The translations under genes were made by a program, and so were the position numbers. The notes under the pieces were generated by a model, which was given only the letters and a program-made list of their open reading frames with translations, ran no database searches and had not been told where the DNA came from. Shown here one piece after another: positions 1 to 9,243 of a stretch of 64,000 bases of DNA. Position 1 is the stretch's first letter, and every line of letters begins with the position of its first letter. The stretch is from NCBI GenBank assembly GCA_963756495.1, contig CAVWNS010000005.1:620001-684000 (forward strand), given 5' to 3'. This DNA comes from DATFDN01 sp963756495 (GTDB lineage Bacteria > Pseudomonadota > Alphaproteobacteria > Acetobacterales > Acetobacteraceae).

Positions 1-1
1 G

Positions 2-531
2 CCCTTCACGGAAGCAGCGGCGGTGGTAGTGCAGCAATGGCGCGAGCACGTCGCGGTGATGGAGGCGGGCGCGTCCGGCCTGTTCCTGTCATGGCTTGGC
101 AAGCTGCCCGGCTTCGCCGTGCGGCTGGCGGTGATCCTGCAACACCTCGCCTGGTGCGTTTCGGATGGCGACCCTCCCGACGTCATCAGCGAAAAGTCGA
201 TTGTGCGTGCCGTGACGTTGCTTGACGGCTATGCCGTGCCGATGGCCCGGCGCACGTTCGGGCAAGCCGCGCTGCCGCAACAGGAGCGAGATGCCCGTAC
301 ATTGGCCCAATGGCTGATCGGCCGTTCGCCCCTGCCGGCAACGATCAATGCACGCGAGATGCGCCGCATGGCGGACGGGCCGGGGATCGGGGATGCCGGG
401 CGGATGGCGGCGGGGCTGCGCGAGCTGGCCGAGGCGGACTGGCTCCGGCCGGCGGGCGGACGGGAAGCAGGGGCTACGCATGAGATTTCGCTCGCCTGCC
501 CGGTGCTGACGCGTGATGACGTGCCCTCGCG
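2..531 (+). pseudogene. DUF3987 primase/helicase-like protein, C-terminal fragment
   Basis: The reading frame is open from the left edge, so the N-terminus lies outside the window. The visible part holds the block around AGGLFLSWLGKLPGF-like residues (here GASGLFLSWLGKLPGF) followed by a hydrophobic stretch ending in HLAWCV, which is typical of the C-terminal part of DUF3987 proteins of phages and integrative elements. A short helical domain (residues LDGYAVPMARRTF onward) follows. The expected family C-terminus is missing and the frame runs into the ISAs1 transposase at about 532, so the gene was probably cut by that insertion. The exact junction cannot be fixed because I see no clear terminal repeat. 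Confidence 0.6.
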
Positions 532-549
532 ATGGCGGAGGAACGGGGC

Positions 550-1693
550 ATGTCGATCGAGAATCTGGTGCAGCATTTCGGCGCAGTTGAGGACCCACGC
601 TGCTGCAGCAAGATCGAACACCGCCTGCTCGATATCCTGGTGATCGCGGTATGCGCGGTGATCGCCTGCGCGGACAGTTGGGACGACATCGCGCTATATG
701 GCCGCAGCAAGCTGGCCTGGCTCAGAACCTTCCTGGAACTGCCCAACGGCATCCCCTCGCACGACACCTTCCGGCGCGTCTTCATGTTGATCGATCCCGA
801 CGCCTTCGAGGCCGGGTTCACGGCCTGGGTCGGCTCACTCGCGGCGCGCTTCGAGCGCGAGGTGGTCGCCATTGACGGCAAGACGATCCGGCGTTCGTTT
901 GATCACGGGCGGGAGCAGTCGCCGCTGCACCTGGTCAGCGCCTGGGCCAGCGAGCAGGGCCTCGTGCTGGGCCAGCAGTGCGTGGATGGCAAGTCGAACG
1001 AGATCACGGCCGTCCCGGAGCTGCTGGACCAGTTGGCTCTGGAGAACAGCATCGTGACGCTGGACGCTATGGGGTGCCAGACCGCGATCGCGGAACGGAT
1101 CCTGGCGCGCGGGGGGCGACTACCTGCTGACGCTCAAGGCCAATCACCCCCTGGCGCATGAGGCCGTGGTCAAGCACTTCGACGAGCACTGCTTTTGCCG
1201 TGGCGCTCCCAGCCGCGCGGACTGCGACGCCTTCGACGACACCCATGGTCGCCTGGTCCGCCGCCGCGTGTTCGCCAGCACCGAGGCCGCGACCCTAGAA
1301 GCCCTGAGCGGCTGGCCTGGGCTGCACACCGTGTTGGCCGTGGAGACCATCCGCAGCGTCAACAGCGCCCCCAAAGTCGAGAGCGAGATCCGCTACTTCC
1401 TGTCGAGCTGCCGCGACGATCCGGCCATCCTCGGCCAGGCGATCCGGACGCACTGGTCCATCGAGAACGCACTCCACTGGGTGCTCGACGTCACCTTCCG
1501 CGAGGACGACAGCCGTGTGCGGGATCGCACGGCCGCGCGCAACCTGGCGGTCCTGCGCAAGATCGCAATCAACCTCGTCGGCCGTGACCCGTCAACCAAG
1601 GCCAGTATGCGCGCCAAGCGCAAAAGAGCCGCTTGGAACGATGACTACATGCTCCGGCTCCTGGCAGGTGATACCAACCCGCCTAGAGAGTGA
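550..1693 (+). pseudogene. ISAs1-family transposase, frameshifted
   Basis: The frame from ATG 550 (MSIENLVQHFGAVEDPR) carries the ISAs1 signature VVAIDGKTIRRSF and VTLDAMGCQTAIAE. It leaves frame at a run of six G at 1111-1116. The continuation in another frame from about 1117 gives DYLLTLKANHPLAHEAVV, then the C-terminal RTHWSIENALHWVLDVTFREDDSRVR motif to a stop at 1693. One extra G accounts for the break. The reunited protein is about 380 residues, normal for the family. The 3' end abuts the IS630 element at about 1685, which may have removed the natural terminus. No terminal inverted repeats were identified, so element ends are not given. Confidence 0.88.
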
Positions 1694-2752
1694 CACACGC
1701 CCACTCCCTTGCGCCGACGGAGCTGATGCGGTCAGGGTCGTTGACGAAGAAATGCCAGGCGGTCCGGCACGCCTCGACGATGGCGTCGTAGCCGTCCCAC
1801 ACCAGGGCGCACAGCCGGTTAGCGCGGAGGTATTGCCAGACGTTCTCCATCGGGTTCAGTTCCGGGGAGTACGGCGGCAGCGGCAGGAGTGTGATGTTGT
1901 CGGGCACGCCGAGACGGACGCCCCGCTGATGCCATCCGGCGCTGTCGCAGACCAGCACGGCGTGAGCGCCGGGTGCGACCTGGGTGCTAATTTCGGCCAG
2001 GTGCTCGGTCATGGCCTCGGCATTGACGCCCGGCATGATGATTGCGGCGCCGACGGCGCGGTTCGGGCAAATCGCGCCAAACAGGTAGGCGGAGTCGTGG
2101 CGGTTATCGCGGACCATCAACGGCCGCGAGCCGATCGGCGCCCAAATGTAAGCGTGGCCGCCCTTCTGGCCGACCCGTGCTTCGTCCTGAAACCAAATCT
2201 CGACTGGCTTGTCAGCCGCGGAAGCGGGCAGCGCCTCCTTCACCAGACTGGCAAAGTTTTTTTAAACGCCGCCTCGGCCGCGGCGTCCTTCTTCGGATGG
2301 AACGGCCGCGGCTGCAGCCGGGTCAGGTCGAGCCGGCGCAACCACTTGCCGATGGTGCTCTCATGCACCGTCACACTGAAGCGGCGCGCAACCTCTTCGC
2401 GCAAATCCAGGCACCGCCAGCGCACCACCTTGTGCTTTTCCAGATCCGGCCCCTTGACGACCAGCTCCCTCAGCTCCGCCATTTGCTCCTTGGTCAGGAC
2501 CGGCGCGGGGCCTGGGCCGCGGCGCGACGTCAGCCCGTCCACCCCGTCCCGATTGTAGCGATGCACCCAGTCGCGAAGCGTTTGCCGGTCCATGCCGTTC
2601 CGCTCCGCCGCCTCGGCGCGCGGATAGCCCTCCAGAATCATCGCCATCGCCAGCAGCCGGCGGACCTGCGCGCCGTCGCGGCATTTGCCCGCGATCTCAC
2701 GAAGGCCAGCCGCCGTGTGCTCCGTACGCGTCACCGTCACTGCCGCGCCCAT
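1683..2752 (-). CDS. IS630-family transposase, two overlapping frames
   Basis: The upstream frame (2752 to 2240) encodes the helix-turn-helix half: REIAGKCRDGAQVRRLLAMA, then DRQTLRDWVHRYN. The downstream frame (2243 to 1683) encodes the DDE half with EIWFQDEARVGQKG, VLVCDSAGWHQ and LPPYSPELNPMENVWQYL. The two frames meet at a run of seven A on the coding strand (plus 2257-2263), a typical slippery site for IS630 elements that make OrfAB by programmed frameshifting. The full product would be about 350 residues, normal for the family. Catalytic D, D and E are all present, so this copy could be active. Element ends were not resolved; the 3' end overlaps the tail of the preceding ISAs1 transposase. 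Confidence 0.88.
2257..2263 (-). other. A7 slippery site in IS630 transposase
   Basis: Seven consecutive A on the minus strand, with a TTT just upstream, at the exact overlap of the two IS630 frames. This is where a ribosomal or transcriptional slip would join the two halves. Confidence 0.6.
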
Positions 2753-2963
2753 CCGATGCCTCGCTCCAACTCGACCACGCGGCCATCGAATCAGAACCGA
2801 GCCAGATTGGGAATCCCAGAAAGTCAGGGGTCAGGCGGCTTGGTATTAGTCCCATGCCTCCCGGCCGAAGGCGAAACAACATTTCATGCGTAACCCCTGG
2901 GACGGGAAGGCGGCGGGCACGGTCGCCAACGCGCCGACTGGGCCGTGAACCCGAGGATTGCCG

Positions 2964-3329
2964 ATGCGCTGGGCTGACCGGCTGCGGGCCATTCTGATTG
3001 CGGACCCCGATGCCATTAGCGCCGATAGCGCCATGCCAGCTGCCAGCGGCGGAGCTATTGGCGCTAATGGCGCTACTGGCACGGGGGATGATGGCGCAAG
3101 CCGGGCACCCGCACCCGCCCGGGCAGACGATCCGAGGTTGACGCCTACCGTCCGCGAGCCCCGTCCGTGGTCCTATCCCTGGACGCTGCCCGAACCCGGC
3201 GATTGGTGCTCCTGCTGCAAGGGCCGCCGCTTCTGGACCGAAGCCGCCGCCCCGAAGGGCTGGCGGTGCTGGCCCTGCCATCCACCCAATGGCCTGGCGA
3301 TGGACGCGGTGCGGGAGGTGCGGACATGA
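2964..3329 (+). CDS. small zinc-ribbon-like hypothetical protein
   Basis: About 121 residues from ATG 2964 (MRWADRLRAILIADPD). The N-terminal half is Ala/Gly-rich and low in complexity. The C-terminal third has two paired-cysteine clusters, GDWCSCCKGRRFW and GWRCWPCHPP, which look like a zinc ribbon. Its stop overlaps the next gene's start (ATGA at 3326), so the two are translationally coupled. Proteins of this shape sit beside DUF3987 genes in integrative elements, and the DUF3987 fragment here lies upstream across two IS insertions. A role in element replication is inference from context only. Confidence 0.6.
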   Translation: MRWADRLRAILIADPDAISADSAMPAASGGAIGANGATGTGDDGASRAPAPARADDPRLTPTVREPRPWSYPWTLPEPGDWCSCCKGRRFWTEAAAPKGWRCWPCHPPNGLAMDAVREVRT

Positions 3330-3733
3330 CCGGGCGCCCATGCTCCCTCTGCCAACGGCCCGACCGCGCCGCGATCGAGGCGGCACTGGCTTCCGGCACT
3401 GCGCTGCGGGCGATCGCCACCGCCTTCGCCACCACGCCGGCCGCGTTGCATCGCCATCGCATCGGGCACATGGTTCATGCGGGCGCTGTGGCGGCCGTGG
3501 AAGCCGTTTCGATCCCGGTCACGCCTATGCCACCCCCGGCGAAGGCAAGCCCTCCACCGCCCCCGCCAAGGCTGTTGCAGGGCTGGGGCAGTGGCGGTTT
3601 CGCCGCGCAGCTTGGCGATCGCTGTAGCTCCTGCCGGGGCAATCAGTGGTGGAAACTGCCGGATGCGAGCCGGGGCGCGTGCGCCCGCTGCGCGCCGCCT
3701 CCTACGCGACGGGTGCGGCGTTTCGAAACGTGA
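3326..3733 (+). CDS. hypothetical protein with N- and C-terminal zinc-binding motifs
   Basis: 135 residues from the ATG that overlaps the upstream stop. The N-terminus has a CSLCQRPDR cluster and a helix-turn-helix-like stretch (ALRAIATAFATTPAALHRHR), suggesting nucleic-acid binding. A proline-rich linker follows, and the C-terminus has CSSCRG and CARCAP pairs, a second ribbon. The last 28 codons recur, diverged, about 230 bp downstream at 3878-3964. Function is unknown; the arrangement resembles small DNA-binding accessory proteins of phage-like elements. Confidence 0.6.
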   Translation: MTGRPCSLCQRPDRAAIEAALASGTALRAIATAFATTPAALHRHRIGHMVHAGAVAAVEAVSIPVTPMPPPAKASPPPPPPRLLQGWGSGGFAAQLGDRCSSCRGNQWWKLPDASRGACARCAPPPTRRVRRFET

Positions 3734-3877
3734 GGCCGGAGTTGCTGAACGCTACGCGCGCGCGAGGGCGGGGCGTGTCCCTCGAGCCGAGGCGCCATGG
3801 GCTGGAGCTGTGCGGCTCAACGCACCTGCGTGTTGAGGATCAGGCTGCGGTTACCGCCAAGCTAGATGCCCGCCGCG

Positions 3878-3964
3878 AAGTGGGAGCTGCCGGACGGCAG
3901 TCGAGGCAGGTGCGCCCGGTGCGCACCGGCTTCAACCCGACGGGTGCGGCGTTTCGAAACGTGA
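3878..3964 (+). pseudogene. duplicated 3' end of the upstream zinc-ribbon gene
   Basis: 29 codons ending in TGA that read KWELPDGSRGRCARCAP then STRRVRRFET. They align without gaps to the last 29 codons of the gene ending at 3733 (WWKLPDASRGACARCAP, TRRVRRFET). About 28 bp at the extreme 3' end are identical in both copies. No start codon or upstream domain is attached, so this is a remnant of a second, diverged copy. Confidence 0.7.
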
Positions 3965-3967
3965 GGA

Positions 3968-4390
3968 TCAGTGATCCACGTGTGTGTCGGATTCCTTGAC
4001 CGAAACAAGCCGCTCCTGGGGACCGTAACAGAACACCACCGTGTGCTTACTGTTTCTGGTCGCCGCCTCAACCGGCGTGAAAAGCACCTCCGAGAGACCG
4101 AGGGTCATAACATCGACGACCGCCTCGCCAGCAGCGGCAACTCCCTTGCCAACACCTCCTGGCCCTCTCGTATAGAGCCGGTAGATGTCGCAAGAGTCTT
4201 CACCGTCTTTGGCTGACGCGGCGGGATTACCGACCTCAGCTAAAACGTCCATACGCTTTTGGCCGGGCACGAAGGTAGATACGTCCACCGGATCTGGCCG
4301 GGTAGCCTCCATGACGGGACCACACGCGGCCAGCTCAATGGTTAGAAGGCCGACAGCGACCACTAGCAAAACCTTTCCGATACTCTGCAT
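3968..4390 (-). CDS. putative lipoprotein, SmpA/BamE-like fold
   Basis: 140 residues from ATG 4390. The signal peptide is hydrophobic (VLLVVAVGLLTIELAAC) and ends in a LAAC lipobox, so Cys23 should be lipidated. The mature part has FVPGQKRMDVLAEVGNPAAS, resembling the start of SmpA/OmlA/BamE-type domains, then a Gly/Val-rich stretch and a closing VVFCYGPQERL strand. The domain resemblance is weak. It converges with the zinc-ribbon remnant, with the stops 3 bp apart. It may be cargo of the mobile region. Confidence 0.7.
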   Translation of the reverse strand: MQSIGKVLLVVAVGLLTIELAACGPVMEATRPDPVDVSTFVPGQKRMDVLAEVGNPAASAKDGEDSCDIYRLYTRGPGGVGKGVAAAGEAVVDVMTLGLSEVLFTPVEAATRNSKHTVVFCYGPQERLVSVKESDTHVDH

Positions 4391-5044
4391 CTCGCCTTCT
4401 CTTAGGTCAAAAGTGATATCTGCGGGGGCGCAAGAGGATCGCTCGGAGTAATTAACGGCCGCTTGACAGGTCAGAAGAAGCGAGACGGGGCTGCGAGCTA
4501 GCTACGCCGATGTGACGTCGCTGCCGCTGGCGCGCTGCGGTCATCCGCACCGTCGATGCCGCTTGGTAGGACGCCAGGGACCGCCTGTCCGTCGCTCTAC
4601 CCCTGCAGCGCCGAGCCATTCTGGGCCAGGCCGCGCGCGACATCTGCTGAGAACAGCGGCGCATCAGCCGCCCAGCGCGGAACCGTGCGTCGCCAGCATT
4701 CAGAAAAGATCAACCTCGTTCGAAACTGCTTTGCCACGGCGGGGCTGGGTTCCGACGGCCGCAGGATCGCCCGAGCGCCGGCCGTGGCTAATCTGGACCC
4801 CGGATAGCCACGACCATCCCCGACGCGGTTGCGCTCGCTGGTGCCGGGCGCATCAGGGACGCCATGCGGGCCGAGCTTTCGGCGAACAGCCGAACCCCGA
4901 CATACGCGCGTCTGTCGGGCCTGCTCGGCTCGGTGCATGACGCGCTCGAGGGCAGTGTGAGCCGCGCTGCCGGCGATGATGCACAAGCGGTTGCGAGTGG
5001 ACAGCGCGACCAAAATGATACGATCCTTGCGCGCCTGCGGAGTG
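4391..5044. other. 650-bp stretch without a supportable gene
   Basis: Several overlapping frames exist on both strands, but none shows a recognisable domain, ribosome-binding site or consistent coding pattern. It probably consists of decayed mobile-element sequence plus the promoter of the lipoprotein gene. Confidence 0.5.
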
Positions 5045-5290
5045 ATGAAAATGAGCAAGGAACGGGACCGGCCGGCGGCGTTGCCGACGGCGGACGAAAT
5101 CGTGCAGTGGTGGGTGGCGAAGGCGCCTCCGGGTCAGCCGACGCGGCTGAGCACCCTGGAAACGAAGGCGTGGCAGGCCTATCGGCATCCGGCGGCGGTG
5201 CATCTGCGGCTGGGGGACAGCCATCCCGAGCATCCGTTGCAGATGCTGCGAGCCATCGCGCGCTGGCGGCTGGCGCAGCAGACCAAGTAA
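5045..5290 (+). CDS. small hypothetical protein
   Basis: 81 residues from ATG 5045 (or ATG 5051), with GGAG just upstream. Residues include ADEIVQWWVAKAPPGQPTR, TLETKAWQAYRHPAAVHL and MLRAIARWRLAQQ, a short helical protein with many Trp and basic residues. No family is recognised. A longer frame opens at 4976 but has no start signal. It lies between a decayed stretch and an SRAP stub, so it may itself be part of degraded element DNA. Confidence 0.35.
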   Translation: MKMSKERDRPAALPTADEIVQWWVAKAPPGQPTRLSTLETKAWQAYRHPAAVHLRLGDSHPEHPLQMLRAIARWRLAQQTK

Positions 5291-5345
5291 GGGCGCCGCT
5301 CTCTCTCGTCTCGTATCTTATCAAGCGCGGCGGCATCCGCGACCT

Positions 5346-5420
5346 GGGTAGCGGGTTCCCCGTCGCGAAAATCCGCGCCAGGGCTTCCGGGGGAAAGATC
5401 GAGGCAAAGCGTCCGCACAT
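5346..5420 (-). pseudogene. SRAP (YedK/HMCES-type) N-terminal stub
   Basis: Only the first 25 codons survive: MCGRFASIFPPEALARIF then ATGNPLP. This is the hallmark start of SOS-response-associated peptidase proteins, whose Cys2 bonds abasic sites in single-stranded DNA. After codon 25 the sequence stops resembling the family in any frame, and the small ORF 5045-5290 occupies the place of the rest. The gene is a remnant. Confidence 0.55.
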
Positions 5421-5468
5421 GCGCCAGCAGTGTAGAGAGACCAGGCGGTCATGGCGAGACTATGTGTC

Positions 5469-5730
5469 ATGTCCGCTACTGACCTTCCGACCGCTCGCAC
5501 CACGCCCGCCGCGGGCCTGCCGCGCGCGGCGCCCTGTGAGCTGTGTCAGCGCGGTCGCGACGTGGACCTTCATGCGCTCATTGCGTCCGGCCACGGCATC
5601 GTGCCGCTGCTGGAATTACGGTCAGGTGTCGGCGGTGTGGGGGACTGCCGGCCAGTGGTGAGCGGGGCGGCGCTCAGCGTGAGGTCAGGCTATATCTCTG
5701 CCGGCCCGCAGGTAGGCCCCCGCTTGTGCT
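5469..5730 (+). pseudogene. zinc-ribbon hypothetical protein, frameshifted remnant
   Basis: From ATG 5469 the frame reads PCELCQRGRDVDLHALIASG then VPLLELR. Continuing in the +1 frame gives ITVRCRRCGGLPASGE, so the second cysteine pair of a ribbon is recovered by one shift near 5620. Proteins with RGRxVDLxALIA followed by RCxxCG are common small hypotheticals of Alphaproteobacteria. It is divergent from the SRAP stub, with 48 bp between their starts. The extent of the 3' end is uncertain because the IS630 copy follows at 5874. Confidence 0.4.
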
Positions 5731-5873
5731 GGAGGTCCACAACTGGCGTTCTTACCGACCTAAAAAGGTCGGTGCGACCCGAGACGGAGGCCGCTCCTTC
5801 ACGGGTCCGGCCGTTGCCCGCTTGGCACATGTCCCGAACCGTCCCGGCCTATCTCGCCACGAAGTGTATGCTA

Positions 5874-7008
5874 GTGCTCTGACTCATACGGACCGTGCAG
5901 GCAGTCTGTCGAGCTTGGCCAGGATTGAGGCGGCCGAGGCGGTCCAGACGAACGGCTTCGGCTCGGCGTTGTGCTCGGCGAGGTAGCGTTTGATGGCGGC
6001 TTGCAGATCGACGATCGAATGGAAGCTGCCGCAACGGATGCGCTTGCGCGTCAGCACGGAAAAGAAGTTCTCGACGGCGTTCAACCACGATCCGGACGTG
6101 GGCGTGAAGTGGAAGGTCCAGCGGGGATGCCGTTCGAGCCACGCCTTCTTCGGATGCTTATGAGTGGCGTCGTTGTCGACCACCGCCTCGATCAGCTTGC
6201 CGGCCGGAACAGCGCGCTCGACGTCGTTGAGGAAGCGGATGAACTCCTCGTGCCGGTGCTGCTGCATGCAGCGGCCAATGACGGAGCCGTCGAGCACGTT
6301 GAGTGCGGCGAACAGCGTGGTCGTGCCGTGGCGCTTGTAGTCGTGGGTCATCGTGCCGCATCGGCCCGGCTTGATCGGCAAGCCCGGCTGCGTGCGATCG
6401 AGCGCCTGGATCTGGCTCTTTTCGTCGATGGACAGCACGACGGCTTGCGTCGGCGGGTCCAGATAGAGGCCGACGATGTCGGTCAGCTTGGCGGCGAAGT
6501 CGGGATCGCGCGACCGCTTGAACGTGCGGATGCGGTGCGGCTGGAGCTTGTGCGCGGCCCAGATGCGCGGCACCGATGTCAGGGAGATGCCGACGGCCCG
6601 AGCCATCGCCCGGCCGGTCCAGTGCGTGGCCTCATGCGGCGGATCGGCGCAGGTCAGCGCAACGACGCGCGCCACCGTCTCAGCCAAGATCGGCGGCTTG
6701 CCGGGCTTGCGCGTCTTGTCTCGCAGCAGCCCGTCCGCGCCCTCCTCGGCGAAGCGTCGCTGCCAGCGCCAGACCATCGGACGACTGACCCCCAGGCGCG
6801 TCGCCACCGGCTGCACCGGGCCGCGCTCCGCTGCCGCAAGCACGACCCGCGCGCGCTCGACATGCTTTTGCGGCCGATTGCGGTCGGCGAGGATCGCCTC
6901 AAGCGTCTCTCTATCCGACGAACTCAGGATCACGCATACCGTCTGTGCCATGCCGACAGAATCGCACGGTCGCACACCGTTGTGAATCGCCCGAACGGGT
7001 CAGAGCAC
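5874..7008. mobile_element. IS630-family insertion sequence, complete
   Basis: The element is bounded by inverted ends that begin GTGCTCTGAC on each strand (5874 inward and 7008 inward). It is flanked by TA on both sides (5872-5873 and 7009-7010), the target duplication expected for IS630. At 1135 bp with a single intact transposase gene, this is a complete and possibly active copy. It differs in sequence and organisation from the other IS630 element at 1683-2752. Confidence 0.88.
5884..6951 (-). CDS. IS630-family transposase
   Basis: 355 residues from ATG 6951 (an in-frame ATG at 6975 would add 8). The N-terminus is a helix-turn-helix (VATRLGVSRPMVWRWQRRF). The catalytic DDE domain shows VVLSIDEKSQIQALDRTQPG, VVDNDATHKHPKKAWLERHP and TPTSGSWLNAVENFFSVLTR. 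The length is normal and no frameshift is needed. It nearly fills the element between its terminal repeats. Confidence 0.92.
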   Translation of the reverse strand: MAQTVCVILSSSDRETLEAILADRNRPQKHVERARVVLAAAERGPVQPVATRLGVSRPMVWRWQRRFAEEGADGLLRDKTRKPGKPPILAETVARVVALTCADPPHEATHWTGRAMARAVGISLTSVPRIWAAHKLQPHRIRTFKRSRDPDFAAKLTDIVGLYLDPPTQAVVLSIDEKSQIQALDRTQPGLPIKPGRCGTMTHDYKRHGTTTLFAALNVLDGSVIGRCMQQHRHEEFIRFLNDVERAVPAGKLIEAVVDNDATHKHPKKAWLERHPRWTFHFTPTSGSWLNAVENFFSVLTRKRIRCGSFHSIVDLQAAIKRYLAEHNAEPKPFVWTASAASILAKLDRLPARSV

Positions 7009-7076
7009 TAGGATGTATGCCGGCCGAGAATGTTGGCCGGAGTCACCAATAATTTCAGTAGCTTGCCCGAGCAAGC

Positions 7077-7164
7077 TGGCGGATGGGGTGGGATTCGAAC
7101 CCACGAACCCTTGCGGGTTGGCGGTTTTCAAGACCGCTGCCTTAAACCGCTCGGCCACCCATCC
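7077..7164 (-). tRNA. tRNA-Ser(UGA)
   Basis: The minus strand folds as a class II tRNA. The acceptor GGATGGG pairs with CCCATCC, there is a D-arm GGCCGAGCGG, the anticodon TGA is at plus 7128-7130 in loop CTTGAAA, a long variable arm follows (AACCCGCAAGGGTT), then the T-arm GGTTCGAATCC. The CCA end is encoded (7077-7079). Confidence 0.95.
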
Positions 7165-7552
7165 ACGTTCCTATCCTATGCATCCCTCTGAGGCGGCGCC
7201 ACAGCCTTGGAAAGCCGGTGCGGCGCGTATCTGCTTGTCACTGCGACAAAATGGACCATTCTTGATGTATCTGATCCGGAAGCAGGCTTGATCCCCCGTG
7301 CGGCCTGTTGCGCGGCGATCGGGGGCGTGGTGATCGGGATCGCGATGCCGGACCCGGGGCATGCCGACCCCGCGCCCGACCCTTCTCCCATCATTGCTCT
7401 CCACGTTGAGAACGACGCGACGGCGGGCACCGACCGATATTACACCTCGGGTCTGCGTTTCGGCTATACAACTCCGAGCGGCGAGGTTCCCGAACCGCTG
7501 GCGCGATTGGGACAGGCGCTGTTCGGGCTGGGCCAGCAGCGGCTCGCGCTAG

Positions 7553-9239
7553 CCCGCATTTCTCACGGAGGGTAGGTGCATCGGGGCTCTGAATTGGCGA
7601 AAGTTCTTCTGCGACAAAGCCTTATCGCTGAGCAGAGGAAACCCCGATGCCGACAGAGTGTAGCCCGATGCTGTTCGATTTTGCACGAGTGGAAGGCCGC
7701 GCCGTGGCGGCCTCGTTTGATGGCGGGCGGATCACGTCCGACGCCGGTGCTCTGCTCTTGGGTGCCACGGACCGCGTCGTCGGGCTGACCCGACGCTTGG
7801 CCGCCTGCTTCACTGATGTCCGCAATCCAGCCTTGGTTGAGCACGACGTCGAGACACTGGTAATGCAGCGGATCGTCGGCTTCGCGCTCGGCTACGAGGA
7901 CCTGATCGATCACGACGAGCTGCGCCATGACCCGGTGATGGCGGTGCTGGCCGGCAAGCTCGCCGCACGGCGATCCGATTGCGCGCCGCTGGCGGGCAAG
8001 AGCACGCTGAACCGGCTGGAGCTGAGCCGGCCCGAACCGTCGCGCTACGCCCGGCTAGCCGCCGACACGGATGCGATCGAGACGCTGTTCGTCGACCTGT
8101 TCCTCGATGCGCACGAGAAGGCGCCGGCGCAGATTACGCTCGATCTCGACGCCACCGACGATCCGCTGCATGGCCACCAGGAAGGCCGGTTTTTCCATGG
8201 CTACGGAGCCTGTCCTCGGGCCGGCGAAGCCGGACCCGTGGGACTGCTACTGCTATCTGCCGCTCTATGTGTTCTGCGGGCGGCATCTGTTGGCCGCCAA
8301 GCTGCGACGCTCGAACATCGATGCATCCGCCGGATCGGTGGACGAGATCGGGCGGATCGTCCGCCGCATCCGCGCGCGCTGGCCACGTGTGCGCATTTTG
8401 CTGCGCGCCGATAGTGGTTTCGCCCGCGAGGCGCTGATGGTGTGGTGCGAGGCCAACCGGGTCGATTATCTGTTCGGTCTGGCGCGCAACGCCCGTCTTG
8501 CGGGCGAGATCGAGGCGGAGATGGCGGCCGCCCGTGCCGAGGCCGAGGCGAGCGGCAAGCCCGCCCGCCGCTTCCGTGACTTCCGATGGTCGACACGGGA
8601 CAGCTGGAGCCGCCGGCGGCGCGTGATCGGCAAGGCCGAATGGACCGGCGGGGAGGCCAATCCGCGCCTCGTCGTGACCTCCCTCAGGGCCAAGGCGGCC
8701 GAGGCGCGGCATCTCTATGAGGCGATCTACTGCGCGCGCGGCGAGATGGAAAACCGCATCAAGGAGTGCCAGCTCGATCTGTTCGCTGACCGCACGTCGG
8801 CCGCCACCATGCGCGCCAACCAGTTGCGCCTGTGGCTCGCCTCCGCCGCCTACGTGCTGCTCTGCGCGCTGCGCCGGATCGGGCTGGCGCACACCCAGTT
8901 CGCCACCGCGACCTGCGGCACGATCCGGCTCCGGCTGCTGAAGATCGGCGCGCTCGTCCGCATCAGCGTCCGCCGGATCAGCATTGCCATGGCCTCCGCC
9001 TGCCCCTGGCAGCACGAGTTCGCCCTGGCCCACGCCATGCTGCAATAAGGCAGCCGACGGATCACCACGAAGCAGACACCGCAAGCCGCCAACCCCGGCC
9101 GCCAACGCTGCCCCAAGGACGGCGCCCCCAATCGCGTGCGGATCTCGGCCGTTTTAATCAGGCGCCACACCGAAACAAGCCGCACCGCCTCAGCCGCCCC
9201 CAAACCAAACCGCCCGTCGATGCCGGTGAGAAATGCGGG
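7553..9239. mobile_element. IS1380-family insertion sequence
   Basis: Inverted ends start CCCGCATTTCTCAC at 7553 and, on the other strand, at 9239. Both sides carry CTAG (7549-7552 and 9240-9243), a 4-bp target duplication as expected for IS1380. The element is 1687 bp, normal size. It lies inside lpxR and directly abuts the IS701 element, which begins at 9244 right after the right-hand CTAG. Confidence 0.88.
7647..9048 (+). pseudogene. IS1380-family transposase, disrupted by a short insertion
   Basis: The first frame (7647 to about 8200) shows VAASFDGGRITSDAGALLLG and ITLDLDATDDPLHGHQEG, the IS1380 N-terminal half. The second frame (from about 8245) resumes with CYCYLPLYVFCGRHLLAAKL, then LLRADSGFARE, MENRIKECQLDLFADRTS and the C-terminus to 9048. 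Between FHGY and CYCYLPL there are about 34 extra bases that contain an imperfect palindrome and shift the frame. The transposase is therefore broken. Family length is otherwise normal. Confidence 0.88.
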
Positions 9240-9243
9240 CTAG

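Noticed and set aside
2753..2900. Right terminal repeat of the first IS630 element
   Set aside because: No sequence complementary to the left end (GAGAGTGACACACGC) was found next to a TA, so the element's boundaries were left open.
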